Positions 52,891-63,520 of a DNA stretch of 64,000 nucleotides are shown here, one piece after another; the first letter of the stretch is position 1, and every line of letters begins with the position of its first letter. Position numbers and translations under genes: made by a program. The stretch covers positions 124,001-188,000 of the forward strand of contig JAEUKH010000031.1 in the NCBI GenBank assembly GCA_016792845.1, in the 5' to 3' direction. Source of the stretch: Myxococcales bacterium (GTDB taxonomy: Bacteria > Myxococcota_A > Polyangia > Polyangiales > Ga0077539). The notes under the pieces were generated by a model. The model was not told where the DNA came from. It worked only from the letters and a program-made list of their open reading frames with translations, and did no database searches.

Positions 52891-55800
52891 ATGTCTCGAA
52901 ACAGCCTTGCCCGTTGGCTGATTGCCGCGGGCGCATTGCAACTGGTCGCTGTCGGCTGTGACGACAGCACCCCGTCGAACCCGAGCACAGACTCGGGCGC
53001 CGCCGACGTCGCGGGTGACAGCAACACCCCCACCGACAACGGCACGCCCACCGATCGGGGCACCCCCGTCGACAACGGCACGCCCGTTGACAGCGGCAAC
53101 CCCGAAGACGGCGGCGGCCCTGTTGATTCGGGCAACCCCGAAGACGCGGGTCAGCCCGCCGACGCGGGTCAGCCCGAAGACGTGCAGCTCGCCGATGTGC
53201 CCGTCGAAGACGCGGGCCCGGTCGACGCGGTGGTCGAAGACGCGGCCAACGCCGACGTCGTGACGCCCACCGACAACGGCACCCCCACCGACGGGGGCAA
53301 CGCCGAGTGCCGCACGAGCAGCGACTGCGCGAGCTCGATGGGCGGCCCGGTGTGCGACACCGCCGCGGGCCGCTGCGTGCCCTGCACCACCGCAGAAGAC
53401 GTCTGCCCCGTGGGCAACTACTGCAACATGAACCGCTGCGTCGCAGGCTGTCGCAACGCGATGGACTGCACCGGCGGCGCGCGCTGCGACCTCTCGACGC
53501 GCATGTGCGTGGGCTGTCTCGGCGACGACGACTGCGCCCCGGGGTCGATCTGTCGTAACGCGATGTGCGTTCCGGGCTGTAGCACCTCGCGCCCCTGCGG
53601 CGCGGGGCAGACCTGCTGTAACGCGATGTGCGTCGACACGCAGACCAGCGCGGCCAACTGCGGCGCCTGCGGCACCGCGGTGGGCATGGGCCAGACCTGC
53701 TGCGCGGGCGCGGGCGTCAACACCGCCACCGACACCGCCAACTGCGGCGCCTGCGGCACCCGCTGCGCGCCGGCCAACGGCACCGCCACCTGCGCCAACG
53801 GCACCTGCGGCCTCGGCGCCTGCAACGCGGGCTTCGGCAACTGCGACATGATGGCCGCCAACGGCTGCGAGACCGACACCTCGGGCGACGCCAACAACTG
53901 CGGCGCCTGCGGCACCCGCTGCACCGCCGGCGCCAACGCCGCCGCGACCTGCGCCATGGGCACCTGCGGCCAGCGCTGCAACGACGGCTTCGGCAACTGC
54001 GACATGATGGCCGGCAACGGCTGCGAGACCAACCTCGCCACCAGCGTCGCCAACTGCGGCGCCTGCGGCACGGTCTGCCCGGCCCGCGCCAACGCGGCCG
54101 CCACCTGCGCGGCCTCGGCCTGCGGCATCGCCTGCAACACGGGCTTCGGTGACTGCGACAGCAACACCATGAACGGCTGCGAGACGGCCCTCACCACCGA
54201 CGTCGCCAACTGCGGCACCTGCGGCCGCACCTGCTCGTTCGCGAACGGCACCGCGGCCTGCCGCGCGGGCGCCTGCGCCCTCGCCACCTGCAACGCGGGC
54301 TTCGGCAACTGCGACAACAACGCCGCCAACGGCTGCGAGACCAACACCGGCACCGACCGCGCCAACTGCGGGGCCTGCGGCCGCGCCTGCGCCTCGAACG
54401 CGATCTGCTTCGACGGCACGTGCCGCAGCGTCTGCTCGGCGCCGCTCATCGTGTGCGGCTCGACCTGCATCAACCCCACCAACGACATCACCAACTGCGG
54501 CCGCTGCGGCAACGCCTGCCCGGCGATGCCCGCCAACGGTGTGAGCGCCTGCACCAACAGCGCCTGCACCGTCACCTGCACCCGCGGCTTCGGCAACTGC
54601 GACAACATGGTCGCCAACGGGTGTGAGACCAACCTCCTCACCTCGACCACGAGCTGCGGCGCCTGCGGTCGGGCCTGCACCTTCGCCAACGCCTCGGCCA
54701 CCTGCGTGAACGGCGCCTGCGCGATGGGCGCCTGCAACACGGGCTTCGCCGACTGCGACGGCAACCCGGCGAACGGCTGCGAGACCCCGGTCTCGGGCGA
54801 CGTCAACAACTGCGGCGCGTGCGGCAACCGCTGCGCCTTCCCGAGCGCTGCGGCGACCTGCGCGATGGGCGTCTGCACCATGGGCGCGTGCGCCGCGGGC
54901 ACCGCCAACTGCGACATGAACAACGCCAACGGCTGCGAGACCAACATCGCGTCGAACACCCTGAACTGCGGCGCCTGCGGCCGCTCGTGCATGGTCGGCC
55001 AGGCCTGCGCCCCCGGCACCGGCGGCGCCGGCGCGTGCGTCAACTCGTGCCCCGCCGGCACCACCTTCTGCGCCGGCGGCTGCATCAACCTGAACAACGA
55101 CCGCAACAACTGCGGCACCTGCGGCACCCGCTGCGGCAACAACCAGAACTGCGTCAACCGCGCCTGCGTCAACGTCGCGCCGAGCAACGACGGCATCGGC
55201 GGCGCTGCGGTGATCCCGCTCACCAACCCGACGGTTGACTTCGGCGCCACCACCGTCAACGCCACCACGCAGCTCACCGTGCCCTGCGTCGGCATGGGCG
55301 TGAACCGCGGCGCTGACGTGTTCTACCGCTTCACCCTGACCCGCCGCGAGATCATCCTCGCCGAGACCAACACCGCGACCTTCGACACGGTGCTGTACCT
55401 CTTGAACGGCGCCGGTCAGCCCATCACCGCGAGCCAGACGCCGGGCGACACCGTCTGCAACGACGACGCCAACTTCTGCTCGGGCGCCGGCACCACCTCG
55501 GTGATCTCGACGGTGCTGAACCCCGGCACCTACTACCTCGTGCTCGCGGGCTACGCGAACACCTCGGGCACCACCAACATCCACTTCGAGCACCTCTCGG
55601 TGGGCACGAGCCTCACGCTCCTGCCCCAGGGCAACAGCACCCAGACCGGCATCGTCACCGGCGCGAGCAACTACGCCGCGCCGATGTGCGGTGGCGCGGG
55701 CGCCGAGGCCTCGTTCTGGTGGCGCACCTGCTCGGGCACCGGCGCCGGCACCCTCTCGGCCGACACCTGCGGCTCGGCGAACTTCGACACCGTGCTCTCG

Positions 55801-55974
55801 CTCGCCAACGGCAACGGCTTCGCGGCCTGCAACGACAACAGCTGCGACCTCGCGTCGCGGCTCGCGGCGACCTACACCGCGGCCTCGCGGCTCCACGCGA
55901 TGCACGTCGACAGCTTCTCGACCACGCTGCCCACCGGCGGCGGTCGCTTCACCGTGCGCGTGAGCCGTCCGTGA
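52891..55974 (+). CDS. Giant Cys-rich repeat lipoprotein with C-terminal PPC-like domains
   Basis: 1,027 residues. The signal ends LVAVGC. An Asp/Thr/Gly-rich linker of about 120 residues is followed by eleven copies of a ~45-residue module. Each module has a core NCGACG-xxC, then a Cys-bearing NGxC and the block CNxGFGNCDxMxANGCETN. Copies differ in small insertions. From about residue 770 two beta-sandwich units resemble bacterial pre-peptidase C-terminal (PPC) domains (VFYRFTLTRREIILAETNTA and FWWRTCSGTGAGTLSADTCG). Probably a surface adhesin or binding protein; no enzyme site. A very long reverse frame lies opposite and is regarded as a shadow. Confidence 0.85.
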   Translation: MSRNSLARWLIAAGALQLVAVGCDDSTPSNPSTDSGAADVAGDSNTPTDNGTPTDRGTPVDNGTPVDSGNPEDGGGPVDSGNPEDAGQPADAGQPEDVQLADVPVEDAGPVDAVVEDAANADVVTPTDNGTPTDGGNAECRTSSDCASSMGGPVCDTAAGRCVPCTTAEDVCPVGNYCNMNRCVAGCRNAMDCTGGARCDLSTRMCVGCLGDDDCAPGSICRNAMCVPGCSTSRPCGAGQTCCNAMCVDTQTSAANCGACGTAVGMGQTCCAGAGVNTATDTANCGACGTRCAPANGTATCANGTCGLGACNAGFGNCDMMAANGCETDTSGDANNCGACGTRCTAGANAAATCAMGTCGQRCNDGFGNCDMMAGNGCETNLATSVANCGACGTVCPARANAAATCAASACGIACNTGFGDCDSNTMNGCETALTTDVANCGTCGRTCSFANGTAACRAGACALATCNAGFGNCDNNAANGCETNTGTDRANCGACGRACASNAICFDGTCRSVCSAPLIVCGSTCINPTNDITNCGRCGNACPAMPANGVSACTNSACTVTCTRGFGNCDNMVANGCETNLLTSTTSCGACGRACTFANASATCVNGACAMGACNTGFADCDGNPANGCETPVSGDVNNCGACGNRCAFPSAAATCAMGVCTMGACAAGTANCDMNNANGCETNIASNTLNCGACGRSCMVGQACAPGTGGAGACVNSCPAGTTFCAGGCINLNNDRNNCGTCGTRCGNNQNCVNRACVNVAPSNDGIGGAAVIPLTNPTVDFGATTVNATTQLTVPCVGMGVNRGADVFYRFTLTRREIILAETNTATFDTVLYLLNGAGQPITASQTPGDTVCNDDANFCSGAGTTSVISTVLNPGTYYLVLAGYANTSGTTNIHFEHLSVGTSLTLLPQGNSTQTGIVTGASNYAAPMCGGAGAEASFWWRTCSGTGAGTLSADTCGSANFDTVLSLANGNGFAACNDNSCDLASRLAATYTAASRLHAMHVDSFSTTLPTGGGRFTVRVSRP

Positions 55975-56143
55975 GGTGAGGGCTCCGCGCTGTCGGGGCC
56001 CTTCTTCGCGTCGTCTCACCCCTCCGCTTCTGAACCCCCGGCGGTAGACCCTACCCCCGGGGGCCCTCTCCCCCGCACAACGCCCACTTTTCTCTCGGAA
56101 GGCTCTGGCCCTCTCAAGGGTTTGCGCACACCGTCGACCCGTG

Positions 56144-57295
56144 ATGCCTCCCCTCCGCCGCGCCCGCGCCTGGTCGCCCTGGGCCCTCTCGCTGGTGGCG
56201 CACCTGGCCCTCGGCCTCGTGGCCCTCGCGACCCGCGCGCCCGAGACGCTGCCGCCCCCGGCGCCGCCGCCTCCGATCGAGTGGCGCTTCGTCGAAGCCC
56301 CGAGCTCCCAGCAGCCCGCCGCGGCGACGACGCCTGCGCCCGCCACGCGTCACGAGACGGCCCCGCCAGCGCCCTCGGGGCGACGCCCTGGATCCCTACC
56401 GCCGACACCGGGCCCCGCGCCTCAGCCGGGCCCCTCTGAGCCCGTGGCGGGCCCGTCTCCTGAGCCGCAGGTCGTGGGCGAGCCAGGTACGCCGGGTGAG
56501 GGCCCTCGGGCGCCGGCGCCGCTCCGCGCGACCGAGCTCCTCGCCGGGGCGTCGAACCTCGCGACCCGGGGCGCGGCCGAGGGTTGGCTCGCGCCGAGCC
56601 CGGGCACGGGTCGGGCCCCGCGCGACACCTGGGGCGCCAACCGTTGCACCACCGACGAATGCGTCGCGGCCATCGCGCGGGCGCCGACCGAGGGGCTCCT
56701 CGCGGGCACGGCGCGCGATCACCGCCCCGCGGGGGCCACCGAGAACGACCGACACGCGAGCCGCAGGGTGCTCGAAGGCCTCGACCTCGTGCGCGAGGTG
56801 CCGAACCTCGGGTCGAGCGTGCGCAGCGCCCCGATGGTGACCGTGGCCGGGCAGCGCCGCGAGATGCGCGTCACCGAGTCGGGCGTGGCCGAGGAGTTCG
56901 ACCAGCGCCACGGGTCGAGCTTCGCGGGGATGACCCTCGGGGCGCGCACGAGCGACCTGCGGTACCACCTCCTGGCGGTCGAGCTCGAGGTCGAGCAGAG
57001 CCCCTCGGGCCAGATCGAACGTCTTGAAATCTCAAGGGCTTCGGGTCAACCGAGGCTCGACCGGGCGGCCGAGCGGGCGCTGCGCGAGGCCCTCGACGAG
57101 CTGCCGCTCCGCACCGATCGGCGTCGCTGGAGCCGTTGGCGCCTCGAAGTGAGCGACGCCGTGACGGGCCCGAGCTTGCTCAACGGCAACGAGGGGTGGA
57201 CGGTGTTCGCAGACCGCAGCGACGGGGTCGCCCTGAGGGCTCGGATGCGGGTGATCGCGCAGCGGCTCTTGGGCGCCGTCGACGCGGGCGCGTGA
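56144..57295 (+). CDS. TonB-like periplasm-spanning protein
   Basis: 383 residues from ATG 56144, with a GTG one codon earlier. A single N-terminal membrane helix (WALSLVAHLALGLVALA) is followed by Pro-rich sequence (LPPPAPPPPIEWRF) and a long Pro/Ala/Gly spacer. The C-terminal domain has LLAVELEVEQSPSGQIERLE and RASGQPRLDRAAERAL, matching the TonB C-terminal strand pattern. No ExbB/ExbD genes are nearby. It could transmit energy from the inner to the outer membrane (inference). Confidence 0.7.
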   Translation: MPPLRRARAWSPWALSLVAHLALGLVALATRAPETLPPPAPPPPIEWRFVEAPSSQQPAAATTPAPATRHETAPPAPSGRRPGSLPPTPGPAPQPGPSEPVAGPSPEPQVVGEPGTPGEGPRAPAPLRATELLAGASNLATRGAAEGWLAPSPGTGRAPRDTWGANRCTTDECVAAIARAPTEGLLAGTARDHRPAGATENDRHASRRVLEGLDLVREVPNLGSSVRSAPMVTVAGQRREMRVTESGVAEEFDQRHGSSFAGMTLGARTSDLRYHLLAVELEVEQSPSGQIERLEISRASGQPRLDRAAERALREALDELPLRTDRRRWSRWRLEVSDAVTGPSLLNGNEGWTVFADRSDGVALRARMRVIAQRLLGAVDAGA

Positions 57296-57304
57296 CGGCC
57301 GCGC

Positions 57305-57631
57305 TCAGCGGACGCCGAGCAGCTCGACCTCGAACACCAGGGTCGCGTTGGGCGGGATGACTCCGCCCGCGCCCCGCGCCCCGTACCCGAGCTCGGGCGG
57401 AATGGTGAGCTTACGCTTGCCGCCGACGCGCATCCCTGCGACGCCCTGATCCCACCCCTTGATGACCATGCCCGCGCCCAGCGCGAAGCTGAAGGGCCGC
57501 CTGCGGTCGTGGCTCGAATCAAACTTCGACCCGTCGGTGAGGGTGCCGACATAGTGAACGTCGACGGTCTTACCCGAGGTCGCCTCAGCGCCCTCACCCA
57601 CTTTGAGGTCTTCAATCAACAACTGGCTCAT
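57305..57631 (-). CDS. FKBP-type peptidyl-prolyl isomerase
   Basis: 108 residues, a single FKBP domain with no signal peptide. Core motifs: VDVHYVGTLTDGSKFDSS, FSFALGAGMVIKGWDQGVAG and LTIPPELGYGARGAGGVIPP, with aromatic pocket residues conserved. It catalyses cis-trans isomerisation at proline in the cytoplasm. Likely a stand-alone gene downstream of the diiron operon (53-bp gap). Confidence 0.95.
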   Translation of the reverse strand: MSQLLIEDLKVGEGAEATSGKTVDVHYVGTLTDGSKFDSSHDRRRPFSFALGAGMVIKGWDQGVAGMRVGGKRKLTIPPELGYGARGAGGVIPPNATLVFEVELLGVR

Positions 57632-57684
57632 AGGCGCCGAGCACTACACCCGTTGGCCTCGCTTGAGAAGCGAGACGGTCGCCC

Positions 57685-58878
<1,194 letters not shown>

Positions 58879-58898
58879 CGCGATCACCTCTCCGTTGT

Positions 58899-59624
58899 TC
58901 AAAGCGTCGAGAGAAAGTTGCGCGCCCGGGTCAGGTGGTAACGCGCGAGAAAGCTGTTGATGAGCGGCAACGCCTTTTCGAGCATCGTCGCGAGATCTTC
59001 GGGCGGCAGGTGGCTCATGCGCGACGCGAGGAGCTTCACCTCGTCATCGAAGAGCTTCGAGATGGCCCGCTCGAAGAGGGTGATGTCTCTCGGTTGAAAC
59101 CCGAGCTCCTCGGTGAAGCCCGCGGCCCTGAGCTCGCCCCAAAGCTCGACCATCCACGCGTCTTCGCTGTTGATGAGCGCCTCGCGCTGGTGCTCGACGA
59201 TGCCGAAGAGGCCGCCCTCGCTCAGCGCCCGCACCTCGTCGAAGCTCACCCCCGCGGCCTCGCAGACCGCCCGCACCGACACCGTGTTCGACGGGTCTCG
59301 GGGCGGCAAGAGCGCGTCGCTCATGCGGGCCTTGACGTCTTCGAGCACCCGCCGCTGCACCGGCGAGAAGACCTCGTCGCGGGCCTCGAGCATCGCCCTG
59401 ATGGCCTTCAACGGCAGAAAACGCTCATGCTGGAGCTGCCGCACGAGCTTGATGCGCGCGACGTGCTCTTCGCCGTAGAAGGCCGTGTTGCGCCCGGTCT
59501 TGTACCCCTCGGGCACGAGCCCTTGTTGAATGTAGAAGTGTACGACCTGACGGGGTAACCCGGTCTTCTCGCACAGGTCTTTCATCTTGTACGGGTACCG
59601 CGCGATGCGCTCTCGCTCGTTCAT
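58899..59624 (-). CDS. MerR-family regulator with large effector domain
   Basis: 241 residues from ATG 59624. The MerR helix-turn-helix is MKDLCEKTGLPRQVVHFYIQ, with YGEEHVARIKLVRQLQ. The C-terminal ~150 residues are larger than in metal sensors, with no Cys cluster, suggesting an organic ligand. It overlaps the reductase stop (ATGA) and precedes the diiron gene by 20 bases, so it probably controls this operon. Confidence 0.87.
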   Translation of the reverse strand: MNERERIARYPYKMKDLCEKTGLPRQVVHFYIQQGLVPEGYKTGRNTAFYGEEHVARIKLVRQLQHERFLPLKAIRAMLEARDEVFSPVQRRVLEDVKARMSDALLPPRDPSNTVSVRAVCEAAGVSFDEVRALSEGGLFGIVEHQREALINSEDAWMVELWGELRAAGFTEELGFQPRDITLFERAISKLFDDEVKLLASRMSHLPPEDLATMLEKALPLINSFLARYHLTRARNFLSTL

Positions 59625-60835
59625 GGCACCTCCACGGTGACCGGGCCCTCGGCGCGGGCCACGCACGCGAGCACCATGCCCGCGTCGCGCTCGTGGGCGC
59701 GCAGGCAGTTGGGCTCTTCTTGCGAGACCTCGCCCGCGATCAGCTTCACGCGGCACGCCCCGCAGCCCCCCATCGTGCACGAGAACGGCATCTCGACCCC
59801 CGCCACGAGCCCCGCGTCGAGCAGCGTCTGTCCGGGCTTCTGCGCGACCGTCACCTCGCGCCCGAGCACCCGCAGCGTCACCGGCTGCGCCTCGGCCGAG
59901 CCGCGCTGACGGGTCGCGCTAGGCCGCACGAAGCGCTCTTCTTCGATCGCCGAGGCGCTCACCCCGCGCGCCAAGAGGGTCGCCCGAAGGCTGCCGAGCA
60001 TGGCCTCAGGACCGCACATGAAATACCTAGCGTTTTCAGACACTTGCGCTTCATCGAGGAGCGCCCCTAGCGTCGCCGCGTCGAGCCGCCCCTCGCGCAC
60101 CGCGGCGTCGTCACCCGGCGCGCGCTGATCGACCAGGCTGTGCAGCACCATTCGGCCCCCCGACCCCGCCGCCAAGGCCTGGAGCGCGGCCTCGTGGAGC
60201 GCCCGCGCGTGGTTGCGAGCGCCGAGCAGCATCACCACCCGCGTTGCGCGCCCCGGCCCGAGGGCCTCTTGGGCCATCGCCACGAGCGGCGTCACCCCTG
60301 AGCCGCCCCCGAGGAGCACCACCTCGCCGACCGCGTCGGGCAACACGAAGCGCCCCGCCGGGCCCTCGACCGCGAGCCAGTCGCCGGCCTTGCTGTCGCG
60401 CACGAGGCGCTCGCTCACCATGCCCCCGGGCACGCGCTGAACCGTCACCCGAACCGACCCCGGCGGCTCGGCCGCTGACTCGGCCCAACTCACCGAGTAG
60501 GCCCGGCGATGCTCGACCCCGAGCACCCGAACCTTCAGCGTAAAGAACTGCCCCGCCTGCCAACGCAGCGCCCGCCCCGAGGGGTCGTGCAGCACCAGCG
60601 AGACCGCGTCTTCGGCCGCAGGCTCGACCCGCAACACCTGGAGCATCTCGTGCCCCACCGAGCGCGGCGCCTTGGCGGCCCCCCACACCGGCGCCTGGCG
60701 CTGCATGAAGGGCGCGGGCGCCTCACCCCGGACCCCGCCGAGCAGCATCTTCGCGTCGCTCTCGAGCTGCGTCAGCGTCGCGCCGACACCCCGACCCAAC
60801 CACCGTAGCACCCAACCCTCGCGACCCTCTGTCAT
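59621..60835 (-). CDS. FNR-type NAD(P)H:ferredoxin oxidoreductase with [2Fe-2S] domain
   Basis: 404 residues. The FAD-binding barrel has RAYSVSW (the RxYS motif) and GMVSERLV. The NAD(P) domain begins VVLLGGGSGVTPLVAM. A C-terminal plant-type ferredoxin domain has CTMGGCGACRVKL with a distal Cys (EPNCLRAHERDAGM, VLACVA). Together they transfer electrons from NAD(P)H to a terminal oxygenase, here most likely the diiron protein two genes downstream. First gene of the operon; a dyad AAGTG-N8-CACTT upstream (about 60870-60890) could be the MerR operator. Confidence 0.92.
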   Translation of the reverse strand: MTEGREGWVLRWLGRGVGATLTQLESDAKMLLGGVRGEAPAPFMQRQAPVWGAAKAPRSVGHEMLQVLRVEPAAEDAVSLVLHDPSGRALRWQAGQFFTLKVRVLGVEHRRAYSVSWAESAAEPPGSVRVTVQRVPGGMVSERLVRDSKAGDWLAVEGPAGRFVLPDAVGEVVLLGGGSGVTPLVAMAQEALGPGRATRVVMLLGARNHARALHEAALQALAAGSGGRMVLHSLVDQRAPGDDAAVREGRLDAATLGALLDEAQVSENARYFMCGPEAMLGSLRATLLARGVSASAIEEERFVRPSATRQRGSAEAQPVTLRVLGREVTVAQKPGQTLLDAGLVAGVEMPFSCTMGGCGACRVKLIAGEVSQEEPNCLRAHERDAGMVLACVARAEGPVTVEVP

Positions 60836-61021
60836 GACCCGAAGCCTAGGGCTCCGAACTGTAAAGCGTCAAGTGCCACTCAACACTTTCTAAAACATGA
60901 CGGCGCTTGGGGGAGCGGACGCGGCGGGTGACGGGCGTTGCGGGGCGTCTGGCGGGGCGGCGGCGGGCGCGCGACAGGGCGCGCGGCATCGAGTAGAACC
61001 GCGCGCAGAAGGAGTCTCACG

Positions 61022-61984
61022 GTGGAATATCGTCGACTTGGCCGATCGGGCCTGAAGGTCTCAGCGTTGTCGTTCGGCGCCTGGGTCACCTACGGCAACC
61101 AGATGGATGAAGACCTCGCCACGGGGTGCATGAAGGCCGCCCGCGAGGCGGGGGTGAATTTCTTCGACAACGCCGAGGTCTACAACCGCGGCAACGCCGA
61201 GCGCATCATGGGCCAGTCGCTGAAGAAGCTCGGGTGGCGCCGCGGGTCGTATGTGGTCTCGACCAAATTCTTCTGGGGCCTCCACGACGGGCCCAATGAG
61301 AAGAACACCCTCAACCGAAAGTACCTCCTCGAAGCGATGGACGCGGCCCTCGAGCGCTTCGAGCTCAGCCACGTCGACATCGTGTACGCCCACCGCCCCG
61401 ACGACGAGACCCCCGTCGACGAGACGGTGCTCGCGTTCCACAACCTCGTCGAGCGCGGCAAGGCCCACTACTGGGGCACGAGCGAGTGGAGCGCCGAGCG
61501 CTTCAAGGCCGCGTGGGATTTCGCCGACCGCTGGCACCTCCACCGCCCCGTGGTCGAGCAGCCGCAGTACAACCTCTTGCACCGCGAGCGGGTCGAGGTC
61601 GAGTACGCGCCGCTCTACGCGGAGTGCGGGATGGGCACGACGGTGTGGTCTCCCCTCGCGTCGGGGCTCCTCACGGGCAAGTACAACGGCGGCATCCCTG
61701 ACGGGTCGCGGGGCGCGCTGAAGGGCTACGAGTGGCTGCGTTCGAGCCTCACCGATGAAGACAAGATCAAGGTCGTCAAGCGCCTCGGCATGGTGGCCGA
61801 CGGCCTCGGGGTGCCGCTCGCCCAGCTCGCCATCGCGTGGTGCCTCACCAACCCGAACGTCAGCACGGTGATCACCGGCGCGAGCCGCGTCGAGCAGGTC
61901 GTCGAGAACATGAAAGCCCTCGACGTGGTGAAGAAGCTCACCCCCGAGGTTCGCGACCGGATCGACGCCGCCCTCGCAGGCTGA
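61022..61984 (+). CDS. Aldo/keto reductase, potassium-channel beta-subunit type
   Basis: 320 residues from GTG 61022, with AAGGAG seven bases upstream. The catalytic tetrad is Asp49 (NFFDNAEVY), Tyr54, Lys82 (VVSTKFFW) and His124 (VYAHRPD). NADPH-binding residues are in the C-terminal part (TVITGASRVEQVVENMKAL). This is the Kv-beta/YghZ-like AKR group, which reduces aldehydes and ketones. No operon partner. Confidence 0.93.
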   Translation: MEYRRLGRSGLKVSALSFGAWVTYGNQMDEDLATGCMKAAREAGVNFFDNAEVYNRGNAERIMGQSLKKLGWRRGSYVVSTKFFWGLHDGPNEKNTLNRKYLLEAMDAALERFELSHVDIVYAHRPDDETPVDETVLAFHNLVERGKAHYWGTSEWSAERFKAAWDFADRWHLHRPVVEQPQYNLLHRERVEVEYAPLYAECGMGTTVWSPLASGLLTGKYNGGIPDGSRGALKGYEWLRSSLTDEDKIKVVKRLGMVADGLGVPLAQLAIAWCLTNPNVSTVITGASRVEQVVENMKALDVVKKLTPEVRDRIDAALAG

Positions 61985-62044
61985 GCCTCGGCGCTGCTTT
62001 CTCATCGTCGCCGCGCGCGAGTCACGGTATCGCTCTCGTCGGTG

Positions 62045-63520
62045 ATGCCCAGGTCGCCCATGCTCAGCGCCGTGCGGGGCGCCGCGGTGCTCGTCTCGCT
62101 CGCGGCGCTCGGGGTCTTCCTCTGGCTGGCGGCCGCGCGCATCGGCTACCCCTACGAGCTCGAATGGATGGAGGGCGCCGTCGTCGCCCACATCGCCCGG
62201 GTGTTGGCGCACCGGCCGCTCTACGCCGAGCCCACCGTCGCGCACGTCGCGTTGATCTATCCGCCCTTGTATTTCGAGGTCTCGGCCTGGGTCAGCCGGG
62301 CGCTCGGCGAGGGCTTCGTGGCGCCGCGGCTGGTGTCTTCACTCGCGACCCTCGGGGTCTTCGCCCTACTCGGCGCGCGCCTCTGGCGCCTCACCCGCGA
62401 CCCGGCGTTGGCGGTGCTGGCCGCGGGGCTCTACGCCTCGGCCTACGCCGCGACGGGGTACTGGTTCGACCTCGCGCGCATCGACGCGCTCTTCGTGTTC
62501 TTCCTCGCGGCGGGGGTCGAGGTATTTGAATCGAACGCGCGCCCCGCAGGCTCGGCGCTGGCCAGCGCGCTCTTTCTCGCGGCTTTTCTCACCCGACAGA
62601 CGGCCCTCGGGTACGCGCTCCCGGTGATCGCCCTGGGCTTCACTGCCGCGCGTCGGCACGCCGCCATGACGCTATGCCTCACCCTCTCTGCCGCGGCCGC
62701 TTCGGTCTTCTATCTTCATGCCAGCACCGACGGCTGGAGCACGGAGTTTCTCTTCAACATTCCCCGCGCCCACGCCTTCGAGCCCGCGCTCTGGTGGGGC
62801 TACTGGCGGCACGACCTCGGCCCCTCGTTGGGGCTCGGGGCGCTGGTCTTGGGCCTCGGGTTGCGCCTTGGAGGGTCGCGCGCCGAGGCCGCGCGGGTCG
62901 GCGTCACGGTGCTGGCCTTCTGGGTCGTGACGTGGTTCTCGCGGCTCCACTCGGGCGGATACGTCAACACCCTCATGCCGAGCTTCTGGGTGATGGCGTG
63001 GGCGGTGCCTTGGGCGCTCTGCGCGCTCGGCCGGGCGCAGGGTCGCAACGCCTTGCGGAGCCTCGCCTGGGCCCTGGCGGTGATTCAACTGGGGGCGGCG
63101 CTCAGAGACCCCCGGGGGCAGCGCCCGAGCGACGCAGACCGCCGCGTGGGCGACCAGTTTGTGGCCCTCCTCAGGGCGACCCCGGGCCCTGTGTTTGTGC
63201 CCTCTCACCCGACCTTGGCGCGCCTCGCGGGCAAGGGCGAGGGCCTGCACCTCATGGCCCTCCGCGACGTCTTTCGGGCGCCGTCGAGCCGAGCCCAGGC
63301 GCCCCTCGGGCGCGCGCTGCAAGCGGCCCTGGGCGGGCGGGTGTTCGCCCTGGTGCTCCTCGACGAGCCGCTCGTGCCGGGCTTCGAGCGTCACTACACC
63401 TTGGCGCGACCGCTCCTCACCCGCAGCGCGGCGTTCTACCCTGTGACGGGGTACCGCACGCGGCCGCGCGCGATGTATGTGCCGCTCAGCGCGCCACCAG
63501 GGCCGCGAGGTCGACCTTGA
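62045..63520 (+). CDS. Membrane glycosyltransferase of GT-C / GT39-like type
   Basis: 491 residues from ATG 62045 (GTG one codon earlier). Ten or more membrane helices are present. The loop after the first helix, IGYPYELEWMEGAVVAHIAR, has the acidic residues used by GT-C enzymes for catalysis, followed by HRPLYAEP. The protein resembles ArnT- or PMT-type transferases that move sugars from polyprenyl phosphate to lipids or proteins. The substrate is unknown. Its 3' end overlaps the convergent gltB-like gene by 35 bases. Confidence 0.75.
   Translation: MPRSPMLSAVRGAAVLVSLAALGVFLWLAAARIGYPYELEWMEGAVVAHIARVLAHRPLYAEPTVAHVALIYPPLYFEVSAWVSRALGEGFVAPRLVSSLATLGVFALLGARLWRLTRDPALAVLAAGLYASAYAATGYWFDLARIDALFVFFLAAGVEVFESNARPAGSALASALFLAAFLTRQTALGYALPVIALGFTAARRHAAMTLCLTLSAAAASVFYLHASTDGWSTEFLFNIPRAHAFEPALWWGYWRHDLGPSLGLGALVLGLGLRLGGSRAEAARVGVTVLAFWVVTWFSRLHSGGYVNTLMPSFWVMAWAVPWALCALGRAQGRNALRSLAWALAVIQLGAALRDPRGQRPSDADRRVGDQFVALLRATPGPVFVPSHPTLARLAGKGEGLHLMALRDVFRAPSSRAQAPLGRALQAALGGRVFALVLLDEPLVPGFERHYTLARPLLTRSAAFYPVTGYRTRPRAMYVPLSAPPGPRGRP

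Noticed and set aside
55980..56100. CCCCCGGGGG inverted repeat as terminator
   Set aside because: Short, inside a GC-rich run, without a T tract.
52582..56346. 1,254-codon open frame on the minus strand
   Set aside because: It lies opposite the Cys-rich repeat gene and the epimerase start, is almost pure Ala/Gly/Val/Arg, has no domain, and is explained by third-position GC bias.
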